Below are positions 12,401-23,694 of a stretch of DNA of 64,000 nucleotides, in pieces. This DNA is from Dipteronia dyeriana. Its lineage: Eukaryota; Streptophyta; Magnoliopsida; Sapindales; Sapindaceae. The DNA is taken from contig CM065295.1 of assembly GCA_032871835.1 (NCBI GenBank), positions 69,000,687 to 69,064,686 of the forward strand. Direction: 5' to 3'. The notes beneath the pieces are model-generated. The model saw nothing but the letters and a program-made list of their open reading frames with translations, was not told where the DNA came from and ran no database searches. The position numbers and the translations under genes are program-made. How positions within the stretch are numbered: position 1 is the stretch's first letter; each line of letters starts with the position of its first letter.

Positions 12401-15400
12401 TATACAAAAATTAATGATTATACGAATTTTCCTGCAGCAGGTCATATGTAAAAGTACAAGTATCACACTATAGGAACTTTAGCCATAAAACATACACATG
12501 TTTTGCTTCGTTTTTCTTTTTTGTAGAACTTTCTTGATTACAAAAAAAAATAAGGAAACAATTATCAGACACTCATGATTCTGTGCATGCACTTTTAGCC
12601 CATGTCAGGTACCATAATACTGGATACTGTTATGGCTCTTGGACGCTCCATTTCAACAGAAAATCTTCACCCATTCAAGGATACTGATGTCATTATGTCA
12701 GATACCATGTGATACCCAACATCAGAACAAGAGTCCATATAACTTTGTGATGTCATACTTAGCATTTGTCTACACTAAATTCACTAGGACATATGCATTT
12801 TAATATAACACTGAATAAAAAAAAAAAGAATAATCGTTAAGACTAGAATTTTACATAGAAAAATAAAAATGCAGGAAACACAAGGATGTAGAGCAAACGA
12901 ACAAGCAAGTCCAAAAGAAAATAAATAAAATAGCTAGAATTTAAAAACAAAACATATTTCTCATAATTAATTTATCACAACAATTGGCACCATGGAATAG
13001 CAAGAAAGTAAGGTAGACTTACTTGTATGTGGTCATAAAAGGTCCTTATGACAGGTCGCACAGGACCATCCCTCGAATCTGGCAGCATCATTTGCTTGAC
13101 TTTCACGATCTGCAAGAGTAAAGAGTGACCAAAGATTTAGATATAGACCATCTTGAATAAAATAAAATAAAAACTGAACATATAATTAATAATATGATAT
13201 TAAAACCTCAAAGAGCTTAATTGATGTGTCTGCACTTCCAGTTGCGACAAACCTCCCATCCGGACTAAATCTTGCACATCTCGCAATATTCTAGAAATTA
13301 AACCCATCAGTCCTTACTGGATGCCATGAAAAGAATTATTTATTAACTGAACTATTGACTAAAAGACATAATTGCAAAAAAAATTCCCGGCATAAACATA
13401 CCTTGTGCTCAGAAAGATGGCGCGTCTCATGCTTTGTAAAATTCTTTGACATGCCTTTTGTATCCTGAACAGCACTGATTTGACAAACATGCACTATGAG
13501 CACTTTTTTTTTTTTTTCCTTCTCCTATCAATATCAAAGTTTTTTTTTAACTTAATACTACAGATTTAACAATCCTGCAGATAAAGCACGTTTCCATGTC
13601 TTAAATTACCAAGAAATTATCAACTGGCATTTTATATAGGAAACACGAAATTTAATGAACTAAAGAAGATAGGTAAAAAAAAAAGAAAAAAAAAAAGAGG
13701 TGAAACAGGGATCCACAAAGTCAAAAGTTATCCACTAGCATATTGAACAACATAAAACTTAGATTTTTCTTTACTGTTTCTGATATATTAGATTCACTCG
13801 TATCAAAATATATTGGGTGTATGGGTACCAAATGCAAGAAAAGGGCATAAAATTCTAAGGTGAAATATCACAATCATACAATACATGAATAAGACATAAC
13901 ATGCAAAATCTATACTTCTCACACAGGATGCACTCTGACCACAACAAAGAAGAAGCAATCATATACTTCTCACACAGGATGTTACAACCCTCGCCAAATC
14001 GGCAAACCTTGTCATCTAACAATTTCATTACAACCCCACAAGGTCTGACACAAAATTCCAAAGGCACAAAAGCCTAGCAAAGCATAGTCAGCAGCCATGG
14101 CCCATGCCAGGTTCTCAGCTAATAAGTGTGGTGAACCTATTGTTTGGGGGCAAAGGCCTCTTGGCTCAACTCGATGAACAAAGACTCTGAGTGAATGCAA
14201 ACTAATCATTCAATGAATCTTTGACAGATTTTGGGCGTGTTTACGAATCAGGTATGGAGGGAATCAGAATCAAGTTCCATTGGAAAAGGAATGGAGGGGA
14301 ATCGGAATTAAGCTACTAAATTCCATTCCAGTATTTACTAACAATTTAGGAATAAATGGAATCAAATTTATTCTCTTTCTAGCGTTTACTTCAACAAAGG
14401 AATCGGAATGATATATAGTTGATTACAATAATACCCTTGTGTATATAATATGTTGAAATATACTTTTATTATGAAAAACTATTTTTTATACTGCTAAAAA
14501 AAAACTTAAACTTAACAACATACATATGAATATGCAGTACATGCAAAACTGTAGTAAAAAGAAAAAAAAAACCTTAAACAAAACAATATATATAGTTTTG
14601 CAGTAAAAAGAAAAAAAGACCTTAAACAAAACAATATTTATATATATATATATATGAATATGCAATATATACTTCACGTAAAAAGAAAAAAAAAATCTTA
14701 ACCAAAATAGCCACCATTCATCAACACAGTTCTTATACAAATATATATATTAATATGCACTACATACTTAACGTAAAAAGAAAAAAAAAATCTTAACCAA
14801 AATAGTCACCATTTATTATATATATCATGATTTCATACCATATTCGATATTCATAAGTATAGAATCAGTACAAGAAGTCAATAATATTCATCAACGTGAT
14901 TTTTATATATATATTCATGAAATCTTAGATATAAAAAAACGAACCTGTAGCAAGATCCAGAGAAAAAAGATAACAAAAAAGAATAACAGAGAACAATCCT
15001 AACACAGAATGATAAAATGGAAATACAGATTTTTTTTAATTAATACAAGTGCGGATATATTAGTAAAACTACATGAATTCCCTTTTTCAATCAGGAAAGG
15101 GAACTTGATTCATAGGGTGGATGGAATCAAATTTTCTTTCGATCAATAACTTAAATACTTATTTTTGAATAGGGTCCACGTAACTTGATTCCCTAAAAAT
15201 TTAGTAAACACTGGAATTCACAAATCAGTAACTTAATTCCCTTTCATGAGTTTGATTACTAATTAGTAAACACACCACTCACTAAATACCCTTGAATTAT
15301 GCTAGTAATGATGGGATTTGGTACAAACACCATACTTTAGTCTAATGGTCTTCAACATTGCTTGGTAGAGAAGACAAGTTACATCATTAGACACCCCATT

Positions 15401-17159
15401 GTAAGCAGTTGATCACTCAATCTCCTCTATACATGGAGAAGCCAAACTAGGTTCAGAAATAACCCAAACCATAATAAATATGGGCTCAAAAATTTAATAG
15501 CACTCTTTAAAGAGTGAGTTTTAAGAGTATCACCATCTTAATAACTTAAGTTTTAGTAGCACCTAAGTGTGGATCTGACAAAAATACCCTTAAAACACAC
15601 TCACAAAAATAAGTCTGGCTCATTTTTTTTCGAGACTTATTTTCATGTTTCCAAGACTTATTTTGTAATTTCCAAGACTTATTTTGTAGATTCCGAGATT
15701 TATTGGGCAAACAATGAAATTTTCAATTTTTATTTTGTACATCTTCATCGACCTCCGGTGGAGGTCAAATGAACAGACCTCCATTGGAGGTCCGTTCAGC
15801 CCCCATTGATGGAGAACCTCCATTGCTCCTCCATCAATGGAGGCTTTTGAAAAAAAAAACCTAAAAATGGCAAAAATGTAATAAAAGGAGATAAGGGTAT
15901 TTTTGTCTATTGGTGCTATTTAAACTTTACTTCTTAAACTAGTGTCACTCTTAAGAATCCACATAAAAAGAGTGTTATTTTCCCCTATTTCCACTAATAA
16001 ATATTACCTCTCTTACTCTACATTTTTTCACTCAGCCTTCAAACACTTACTTAACTGCCAAAGTCTAAACTCCGGCAACCTCCACTAGTGCTCTTAACAA
16101 ATTTCTCTGGTTTTAGGTTAACTAAGAGTACTCATACTAGATCTATCCTAGCTGACCAGTCCAGTAGAGAGACGAGCATTCTTTCTAGCCTACATGGCAC
16201 AATCACGGCCTGACACCTAAGTTTTTTCCACAAACATAAGATATACAAAGTTAAAAGTTAAAACCTGATAAATTCTTTTGAAGAAAGATGCAACTAGTAT
16301 TTCTAATTGGATAAGTTTTTTATTAATGTAATCTGAAGTTGTGAACAATGTTGGAACCTATATTTTAATTATTCTAAAAAATCCCAAACAAAAAAGATCT
16401 ACACAAGTAATTTTCAAAGAATTTCGTCGACACTGCAATCTAAAATGGAAATTCTAGGAGATGGATATCTTTTAGAAACCATTTTTCTCCTTCATTCTAA
16501 CAAAAACATAGTGTGGTCCTTGAATTTGCTTTGAGATATGGATCCTAGTCTAAGGGCAAGCGTTTCCAGCAGTTACAATCAACAGACTATAAATATGGCA
16601 TATAGACACCAATAACACTAATTATTTTTGCACCAAATAACACAGTACTAATTGTTTGAATTACCCAAAATCAACAGCAGCAGCACGGGGAGCTGGGATT
16701 GAGCCATATGCTGCAAGCACCAATGAGCCTGAATCGTACAGTGGATTTGACGGAACCCCTCTTAATATGTCGTCTTTCTCCGCTGCAAGACCCTGTTATC
16801 ATCTTAGAATTGAATACTCTAATGTGTCATGTTTTATATAACCAAAAGGAAATAATAAGGACCTTGGCAACAAGCTCAAGAAGCTTATTAGGAGGGGCTT
16901 CAACATTGAATGGTGTCATCGTCGCTGAAGCAACTGCACTTGCAGCCTACAAACAATATCGAAAATCATTTGTGTCACATTTTGATTGCTGATGATAAAA
17001 TAAAAAAACTAGAACTCAATTTGAAAACTAAAAGAACAAAAAAAGAATTGCCTGAGAGAGATTGCTGTCACGAAGATGAGCAACGATGAGAGAATTGACC
17101 TGCCGATGAAGCTTCCCATCTTGCAAAGTCTGCTCCAAGCTGCTATTGCTACTTTCCAT
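9425..17159 (-). CDS. CSTF50: cleavage stimulation factor subunit 50 (CstF50, WD40 protein)
   Basis: Fourteen exons on the minus strand join in frame to 438 residues: 17052-17159, 16863-16946, 16665-16792, 13402-13474, 13207-13290, 13023-13109, 12181-12251, 11885-11936, 11712-11769, 10754-10848, 10496-10650, 9907-10015, 9666-9722 and 9425-9580. All introns are GT-AG except intron 1 (GC-AG). The N-terminal ~65 residues (MESSNSSLEQTLQDGKLHRQ) match the helical dimerisation region of CstF50. Seven WD40 blades follow at roughly residues 122-159, 183-216, 224-260, 273-304, 312-347, 358-393 and 405-436, with typical ends such as DTSIKLFE, DGAVRLWDG and STTKLWEV. The protein works in the nuclear CstF complex that binds the GU-rich element downstream of poly(A) sites. 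Length fits plant CstF50 (about 430). Every splice junction keeps frame, so the gene looks intact. Intron 3 is 3190 bases and carries transposons. Confidence 0.95.
14233..15276. mobile_element. non-autonomous TIR transposon in CSTF50 intron 3
   Basis: The left end GGGCGTGTTTAC is mirrored by GTAAACACACC at the right. Both ends carry subterminal copies of GGAATCAGAATCAAGTTCC-like and AACTTGATTCCCT-like motifs in opposite orientation. The centre is AT-rich with repeated GTAAAAAGAAAAAAA blocks and no transposase. I found no clean target duplication, so the exact ends may be off by several bases. Confidence 0.55.
15497..15978. mobile_element. MITE with ~80-bp TIRs and internal hairpins, in CSTF50 intron 3
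   Basis: The left flank TAGCACTCTTTAAAGAGTG, then TTAAGAGTATCACC, TAGTAGCACC and AAAAATACCCTTA, recurs in inverted order at the right (TAAGGGTATTTTTGTC, TTGGTGCTATT, GTCACTCTTAAG, AAGAGTGTTA). Inside are four ~22-base repeats of CAAGACTTATTTTGTA type (15630-15710) and three consecutive hairpins (15750-15840). Confidence 0.65.
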
Positions 17160-17174
17160 TTTTTTTATTTGCTA

Positions 17175-17212
17175 AAACCCTAACAAATTCTTCAACTCAC
17201 TATCAGAGCCCA
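17175..17212 (-). promoter_or_regulatory. telo-box and site II motif upstream of CSTF50
   Basis: AAACCCTAA at 17175-17183 (TTAGGGTTT on the gene strand) is a telo-box, and AGCCCA at 17207-17212 (TGGGCT on the gene strand) is a site II element. They lie about 16 and 48 bases above the ATG. The combination is common in promoters of plant housekeeping genes. Confidence 0.6.
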
Positions 17213-17476
17213 TAGGACTCTACTCGTACATATCTAGTATTTTCATCATGGGTAGGTTGTGAGTCGCATTGGTTTGGTTTTCCTCGAAATCATATATGAC
17301 TTAATATTTGGGATGGCAAAATTACCCGCATTTGTGGCGTAGGAATGAGTTTTGATTTAACGGAGAGGAGAAGGTAATAGATAGTTAACTTGCTACGGGT
17401 ATCGGGTGAGAATGAGTTATATTTTATGTCCCGCTCATTTTAAAATAATATTTAATAAAAAAAAATATCTTAAAAG

Positions 17477-17984
17477 AGAAATATATATAAATATATTAAT
17501 CCTAACTTTATATCTATTTACTCTTATTTAACATGAAGTGATAATATAAAATATTATTAAAAAAACTCTATCCATTACCTGTAACTTTAAGTTTTTATTT
17601 CTTAAACAATTCAAAGTTTACCATTCAAACTTCAACCTCAAATACAATAAGTTTTTTATCTTATGATTAGTTTCATGTTCTTCTACTACAACTGAGTGTT
17701 CAACATGTCTTGAAGAACCAGATTTTAGTAAGAAATATATATAAATATATTAATCCTAACTTTACATCTCTTTACCCTTATTTAACATTAAGTGACAATA
17801 TAAAATACTATTAAAAAAACTCTAGCCGTTACCTGCAACTTTAAGTCTTTATTTCTTAAACAACTCAAAGTTTACTATTCAAGCTTCAACCTCAAATACA
17901 GTAAGTTTTTTATCTTATGATTAGTTTCATGTTCTTCTACTACAACTGAGTGTTCAACATGTCTTGAAGAACCGGATTTTAGTA
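17477..17984. repeat. 254-bp tandem duplication
   Basis: AGAAATATATATAAATATAT begins both copies, at 17477 and 17731. The copies stay aligned to a shared GTCTTGAAGAACC(A/G)GATTT end, with roughly one change per 20 bases. The AAG at the end of copy 2 is followed by GTAAAG, and a polypyrimidine-TTGCAG lies at about 18078, suggesting an exon-intron remnant. Confidence 0.9.
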
Positions 17985-18161
17985 AGGTAAAGTTAATCAT
18001 GCATATTAAATCAAATTAAGTTATTGATATTCAAATCAGATTTAATACAATTTTTTTTATTGGTTCGGAATATTGCAGGAACCATGTGAGTGGGTGTCAA
18101 CATCTTGAGGAGATGCCAGATGAAGCTGATATTACGAAGAGAGAACAAGAGAAATAGATGT

Positions 18162-20155
18162 TGTTAGGATTATGCTCAATAGCAGGAGTGTAATAATGTT
18201 TTTGACAATCTTTTCATATTAATAAAAGTGATTTCTAGTTTAACAAATCTTATAACATATATAGTTTAATTATTATAATTGTCAAAAGTAAATAATCATA
18301 AGGTCAAAAGACTATAAGAAAAGAAGAATTGTTCATGAATCTGGATATGTATGGGTAGACACAATTCTTTAGTAAATCTTGAACAATATTCACAACTTAA
18401 GATAAAAGGTTGGGCGCCTTTATCTTATTAAAGTTGTAGATTCTTTTGCTAGCATTTGAGTGGGATCAAATATGTTATGATGAGTTTAAAATCATCAAAG
18501 TGTGGTGTCTTTGAGCAAAAGAATCTAGTGCACTAGGTGCATTGAATCGGATCACAGTGAATTAAGTGGATAAAAGTTTTCACTTGAGGACAATCGAAGA
18601 GTCTATCTCAATCTCGAGATAAATGATGGACTTATGGTTGCAAGTGTTATTATTTGAGCTATCAATGAGTACGATTATATAGCATAGTCTATCCTCTATA
18701 GTTTGGTGGTATTCATTTGTTAATCGATAGATGACTTCATTTATAGATATGAACACCGTGGCTCCATTTATTAAATGAGAGTAGAATATCACCATTTGGA
18801 TATTTTGAGGTATTGGATATTAAATCTTAACGTTAAGTGTTCAATAGTGTCTATTGAAATATGGCTTCTGGACAAGTCAAAATATCCAAGTTCAAAATGT
18901 GGTCATATGAGTAAATATGGTAACTTGGAGAGCTATAGGCGGTCTATGAGCTCTTGGCGATTACTGGTATTCTTCATGAGGATACACTATCTCCATTAAG
19001 ATTGTCTAGGGTATAAATAAGAAATATTAACTTATTCTATCTTTATTTAAGAGTTCAATTTTAGTTCTTTAGTGGAATGAACTAAAATTAATAGATTGGA
19101 CCTAAGTGAATCATTTGTTGATTGTGATTAGGTTATGTATATTGAAGCTTAAATTTAGATAGTCTGCCAAGATCCCCAATCCACACGAACTTGTATGGAT
19201 TACTTGATATATTCTACCGGACCAATTTAGGGGTCCATCTAGAATTGTATTAAGGCATGTGGACTTGTTTCTTTTTGTAAGAATGTGTCTAGTTCACATG
19301 TGGACTTTTTATTAAGGTCCAATGAATTTAATAAAATAAGAAAAATAATATATATACTTATATAATGTCATGGGCGGCAAGGTTAATATATAAAAACCTA
19401 ATATATTATTTTTTATTTTATTATTTAAGTAAATGGAAATTAATTAATTTGTTGATTAATTAATTAATTAATTAAAAGTTAAAATCTTTTTCCTAATAGG
19501 AGAATGTCTCCTAATATTATACTATTGTTGGTAGTATAATTAATATTAAAGACTATATTTGATAAGCAGATAAATAAAAGGAATTATTTATCTAGTCAAA
19601 TTAGGAAGTCTTTAATATAGTCACAAATACAATAATGAGTTGGATTAGGATTCTTGCTTACTAAGTAAATCCTTTTTACGAGAGGATTTGTGAACCTATA
19701 AAATTAGGTTGTAAATTTCGACTAAGCCTTAATTTTTGGTATGAGAAGTTGTTTTTTATTTGTTTTTTATTGTTATAAAAAAAAACCTCGTCCAACTCAT
19801 TGTGTGAAGAATTCGGTCAAGCATAGAGAAAATAGGGAACATTTTTTTTTTCGATAGTACACTAGTATCCTTTGTATAAAAAAGGTTTTGTGTATAACAT
19901 CGAATCAAGGTTCACGCGAGTTTCAATTAAATTGATTGATAATTCACAAATGACCTGACGTTCTTGGTTTTTCTCTTAGAGGATTATTGTGACTAACAAA
20001 GAAAAAGATTTTGTTTGTTTCCATCCTCAGGTATACAATTTAAAGAAAGAGAGCCCACACTCCTAGGTGATTCACGTTCGTGATTGGATTGGAAGATCTT
20101 ACGGATTCAATTCGACACTAGTTCAATCGTCATGAAAAAAAAGATACGGTACTTT
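18162..20155 (+). mobile_element. possible solo LTR or LTR-like insertion
   Basis: The stretch begins TGTTAGGATTATGCTC and has no coding frame. It reads like a long plant LTR, with a CCTATAAAATTAGG-type promoter region near 19695 and a U5-like tail. I did not find the matching end or a target duplication, so the call rests on composition and layout only. Confidence 0.3.
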
Positions 20156-20971
20156 TTATATACATCAATTAATCTATGGTTAATGTTCTTGTTATTAAAA
20201 GGGAAAAAAATTATTTATACCAAATCCTAATTTTTACGCTTCTACCACGTTTCGAACCAATTTTTCCCTACATATGCAACTATTAGATTATTAGATTTAC
20301 GAATTTTGAACATTTTGACTTCATACTTTATGTTTATGTTTGAGAATGATTGAATTTACTTGTGAGAATTATGTTTACGAGATGTTTTTTTAATAGTTTC
20401 ATTGAATTATTTACTACTTTATATGTTTTATCATATTCAATGGTTATATTTTTATAATTTGAATAAATAAATAAAAATTTCAAATGGGGTAAATTGGTGA
20501 GGATGGGGAAATCACTCCCCGTTGTACCCCGCCCTGCCTCAACCCGCTCCACCTAAGGTGGGGTTTATGAGGGGATGGGTTTTCAAAAAATAAATGGGAT
20601 GGGGTGGGGTGGGGTGTTGGAAGGTCACCCCGTCCCGAACCCGCCCGATTGCCATCCATATTTCTTATATTGTATGTACTCTGTTCTTTTTTTTTAATCG
20701 TATTGACTAGCAAAAATAAGTTGACTTAGTCTGACTCGTAAAAATAAGTTGACTCGATCCGACTGAATCTGTTTTACGATTCGATTCAACTCTATTTAAT
20801 ATAATTTTGGGCTTTTTGAACTTACTAAACATTTTACCTATGTTCGTAAAAGCATGGATCTTTTGAACTAAGGATTAGGCTGTGCATTTTCTAATTCGAT
20901 TAGGTTATTTGCATAACAATATAGCTTTGTGAGAATCCTATAAATAGGTCAAACACATCTTGTTTGACAAG

Positions 20972-21844
20972 TGTAAGGTCCGATACACGATTAGTCGTCT
21001 GAAAACTAACCTAAAGGGAGTGAATAGGTTTTTGGCCTAATTTCAAACCCTTAGAATAAACAATCGTTTGTCCCTCTAGAATGTTTACCACATCACAATC
21101 ACATAACCAAATATAAGCATGTAGATTTAGATACAAATATCTATTTTAGTCCACTTCCACAAATGTGAGGCAACACAAACAAGTAAACCTTACAAATGAA
21201 TATTCTAAAAGTCTAATATTCACACGTACAAGTATATCAAAATATCAACAAGAAAAAGATACAAATGATGATCTTATTGAATGTTTGTCATATCACTTTT
21301 TATCACTCAAACTACAAAGTATCTCATATACAAATATGATCAATATAATTTCAATTTACAAGTTGTAAGTTGGATACTGCAATCTTATCCGTTTAAGCTA
21401 AGTTTTACAACTTGATACAAATTCTTACAAGATATATAATAGAGCTCAAATATATAAATATAAAGGAGTCTGAGATAGAGACATTGAACACATGAATTTT
21501 TACGTGGTAAACCTCTAAAGAGGAAACATCCACGGGTTGATTCCACAACCACGGCAACACCACTATCCACTAGTTGAATATGTGCACACCCCCAAGTGGC
21601 CAATCTCCATGATCTACTACTATTGGCATGTCCACACTATTCTACCTACAAGCCTTTTACTAATGGTAGCATACCCACTCAACCTAGATCCGGTAAGACT
21701 TTATTGAGATTTTAAGCCTAATCCAAGGCATTTAAGTGACAATCTAAGTGTCCATGACAAACACAAGCAACATAGAATGCAAGATCAAATCATCCTATGG
21801 TGACTAGATATAATATAAGTACAAATCAAAAGATAACTAGTTAA
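20972..21844 (+). mobile_element. LTR fragment, probably Ty1/copia
   Basis: It starts TGTAAGGTCC and contains AAGGGAGTGAATAGG and ACGTGGTAAACCTCTAAAG. These are the same landmarks, in the same order, as in the solo LTR at 52515-54083 (GGGGTGAATAGA, ACGTGGAAACCCTCTAAA). It ends abruptly against copia pol sequence on the other strand. Confidence 0.5.
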
Positions 21845-22257
21845 AAATAAGTTGAATCCAAGTAATTTCGGCAGAAAATTGAGCTAATGCTTTGTATCCT
21901 GACTCTATGCTAGACTTGAGTCAATGTTCTATCCAAGAAAATATGTTGTTTTTTGGATGACCACTAAACCAAAGTATCGCCAAGATAAACACAATAACCG
22001 GCTACAGATCTTTTTTCATCATGAAAACATGCCCAGTCTGCATCAGAGAAACCTATAATAGTCGGTCTTTTGTGCAAGTTGAATGTGAATTCCATCCCCA
22101 ATTGATCCTTTTAAATATTTGAGTACTCATTTTTGGACCTGCCAGTGAATATCATTTGGTGAATGAAAGAACTGACTTAATTTGTTTATAACAAATGAGA
22201 TGTCTGGTTTCGTTTTGGTACTGTATTGTCAACTTAAGTTACTTTTATTTTTAAAAT
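21845..22257 (-). pseudogene. Ty1/copia RNase H fragment
   Basis: Reading the minus strand across frameshifts gives the copia RNase H landmarks in order: a TRHLICY segment, GFSDADWA, a GYCVYLGDTLV segment with a stop, WSSKKQ, and SAEITWIQLIF. The GFSDADW motif carries a catalytic aspartate. The rest of the element is absent, cut by gypsy element A at 22258. Confidence 0.7.
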
Positions 22258-23090
22258 TGTTGACGTCGATTTCTCAATGGGTGAGAAAGTCAACAAGATT
22301 GAATTTAATTGTGACATGTCAAAGAGAAAGAGAAAGAGAATGCAATTTAAAGCTAGTTAGACACGAGTTTATGTGGTAAAACTCTGGTGATCGGAGAAAC
22401 GTTCATGGGTGGTTGAGCAAACAACCGAGCCAAAATCCACTATTTGGAATAAAGAATTACAATACCTGATCTCTCTTTTTTTCTCTCCGTTCGTGATTCT
22501 ATATCTCCAACAATGAGATTATGTGTCTATTTATATTTGCATAGAACCTTATTTCTTGTTGTACAAGTAATGAAGGATTTTTGTATTTAGTTATAATTTG
22601 GTTGCTTGTTGGAGTCATTTTTTACTTCTTTCCTATTTCGAAGATCGTATGGAGATCGAATGGGACTCTGGAGATACAGTCAGTTTAGGACTTTATTTCC
22701 TTATAAATGTGTAGTCTTCTCGAAGAAGTAAAGTATTGCCCGATTTGGAACTTGTTTCCTGTTTGGTGTTTTATTCTTTCAGGAATTCTTTTTGATATGG
22801 ATGTCTTTACGCATTTGAGCACGACTCTTGGTATACCCATGTGCGAATTATGTATTGGACTTCTTTATTCGGGTTTTCTCGTTCTTGTCCCGAGAAGAAT
22901 ATGACGTCACTTGGTCCCGAGTAGGTCTTGTCCTGTCGAATACCTGTATTCGGACTTACTCGAGTTCGTATTCCTTAGTGATATCTTGAAGGATGTTTTC
23001 TGAATACCTATTCAGGCATCTACCTGGCAATCTTAAGGGACTATCCACCTTGTCAATGACCTGTACATTCGATAAAATATACCTATAACA
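22258..23090 (-). repeat. 3' LTR of gypsy element A
   Basis: It matches 30249-31081. A TATA-box-like TATAAATA lies at 22528-22535 on the minus strand. The adjoining AAGAGGG (minus strand, 23094-23100) is the polypurine tract. Confidence 0.9.
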
Positions 23091-23101
23091 ATTACCCTCT
23101 T
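23091..23101 (-). other. polypurine tract of element A
   Basis: On the minus strand AAGAGGGTAA directly precedes the LTR start TGTTATAGG. The same purine-TAA-TGTTATA arrangement occurs in element B. Confidence 0.6.
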
Positions 23102-23694
23102 AAAATATTTTTACCGAGTGGGATTTTGTCATTGGCGTATATATTTAATTGACCCTTTAATCTTTACGCCTCGTTTAATACCATAATAACAACCCATTGT
23201 AATAATGACATGTCTTAATGGCTATCACGTAAATCCCTTCACACAAAATCTCAATGATTGCGACGTTTCGAGATTCTGACGGCTTGGTCAGTTATTTTCC
23301 TGACACGTGTCTTCCCACAACTTCGTTCCCCTAGTAACATTTATGAGAAGCGACTTTACGCGTCTCCTGATGCGCCGCCTATGTCATCAAATCCTCTTTT
23401 TCAATTTCTTCCCGTTTTTCATGTCCCTTGGGTTTTGCGTATGTTATCGAGTAGCCTATTTAAAACGAAAGGTACTGTTCCTGTTCATTTTCGCATAAGT
23501 AAATATTCAACCCAGATTTCTCGCGTAGAGATTCATCTCCATTCTCCGTTTGAAGCTCTTTTAGGTTTTTTTTTTGCATTTGATTCTAAAGGTTAGTTTT
23601 GATGGATCCTGTTTCATGACAACACCTTTTCGTTATAACTTTCGAAGCGCTTGGGCGTGGAGATTTTCAATTAATCTCTTGCGTTCGTAGATTA

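Larger units (their letters stand above)
17311..20657. mobile_element. DNA-transposon-like unit with GGATGGCAA ends, carrying later insertions
   Basis: The left end GGATGGCAAAATTACCCGC is mirrored by GCGGGTTCGGGACG...TTGCCATCC at 20657; G/C-rich GGGATGGGG and CCCGCCC blocks sit just inside the right end. ATATTT flanks both ends (17304-17309 and 20658-20663). The 3.3-kb interior includes a tandem duplication and an LTR-like stretch. No transposase is recognised. Confidence 0.5.

Noticed and set aside
14486..14740. Minus-strand frame rich in Phe, Tyr and Ile in CSTF50 intron 3
   Set aside because: It comes from repeated GTAAAAAGAAAAAAA blocks in a transposon and lacks any domain.
18162..20155. 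A complete LTR retrotransposon in this stretch
   Set aside because: No second LTR copy, polypurine tract or pol motif was found; at most it is a solo LTR.
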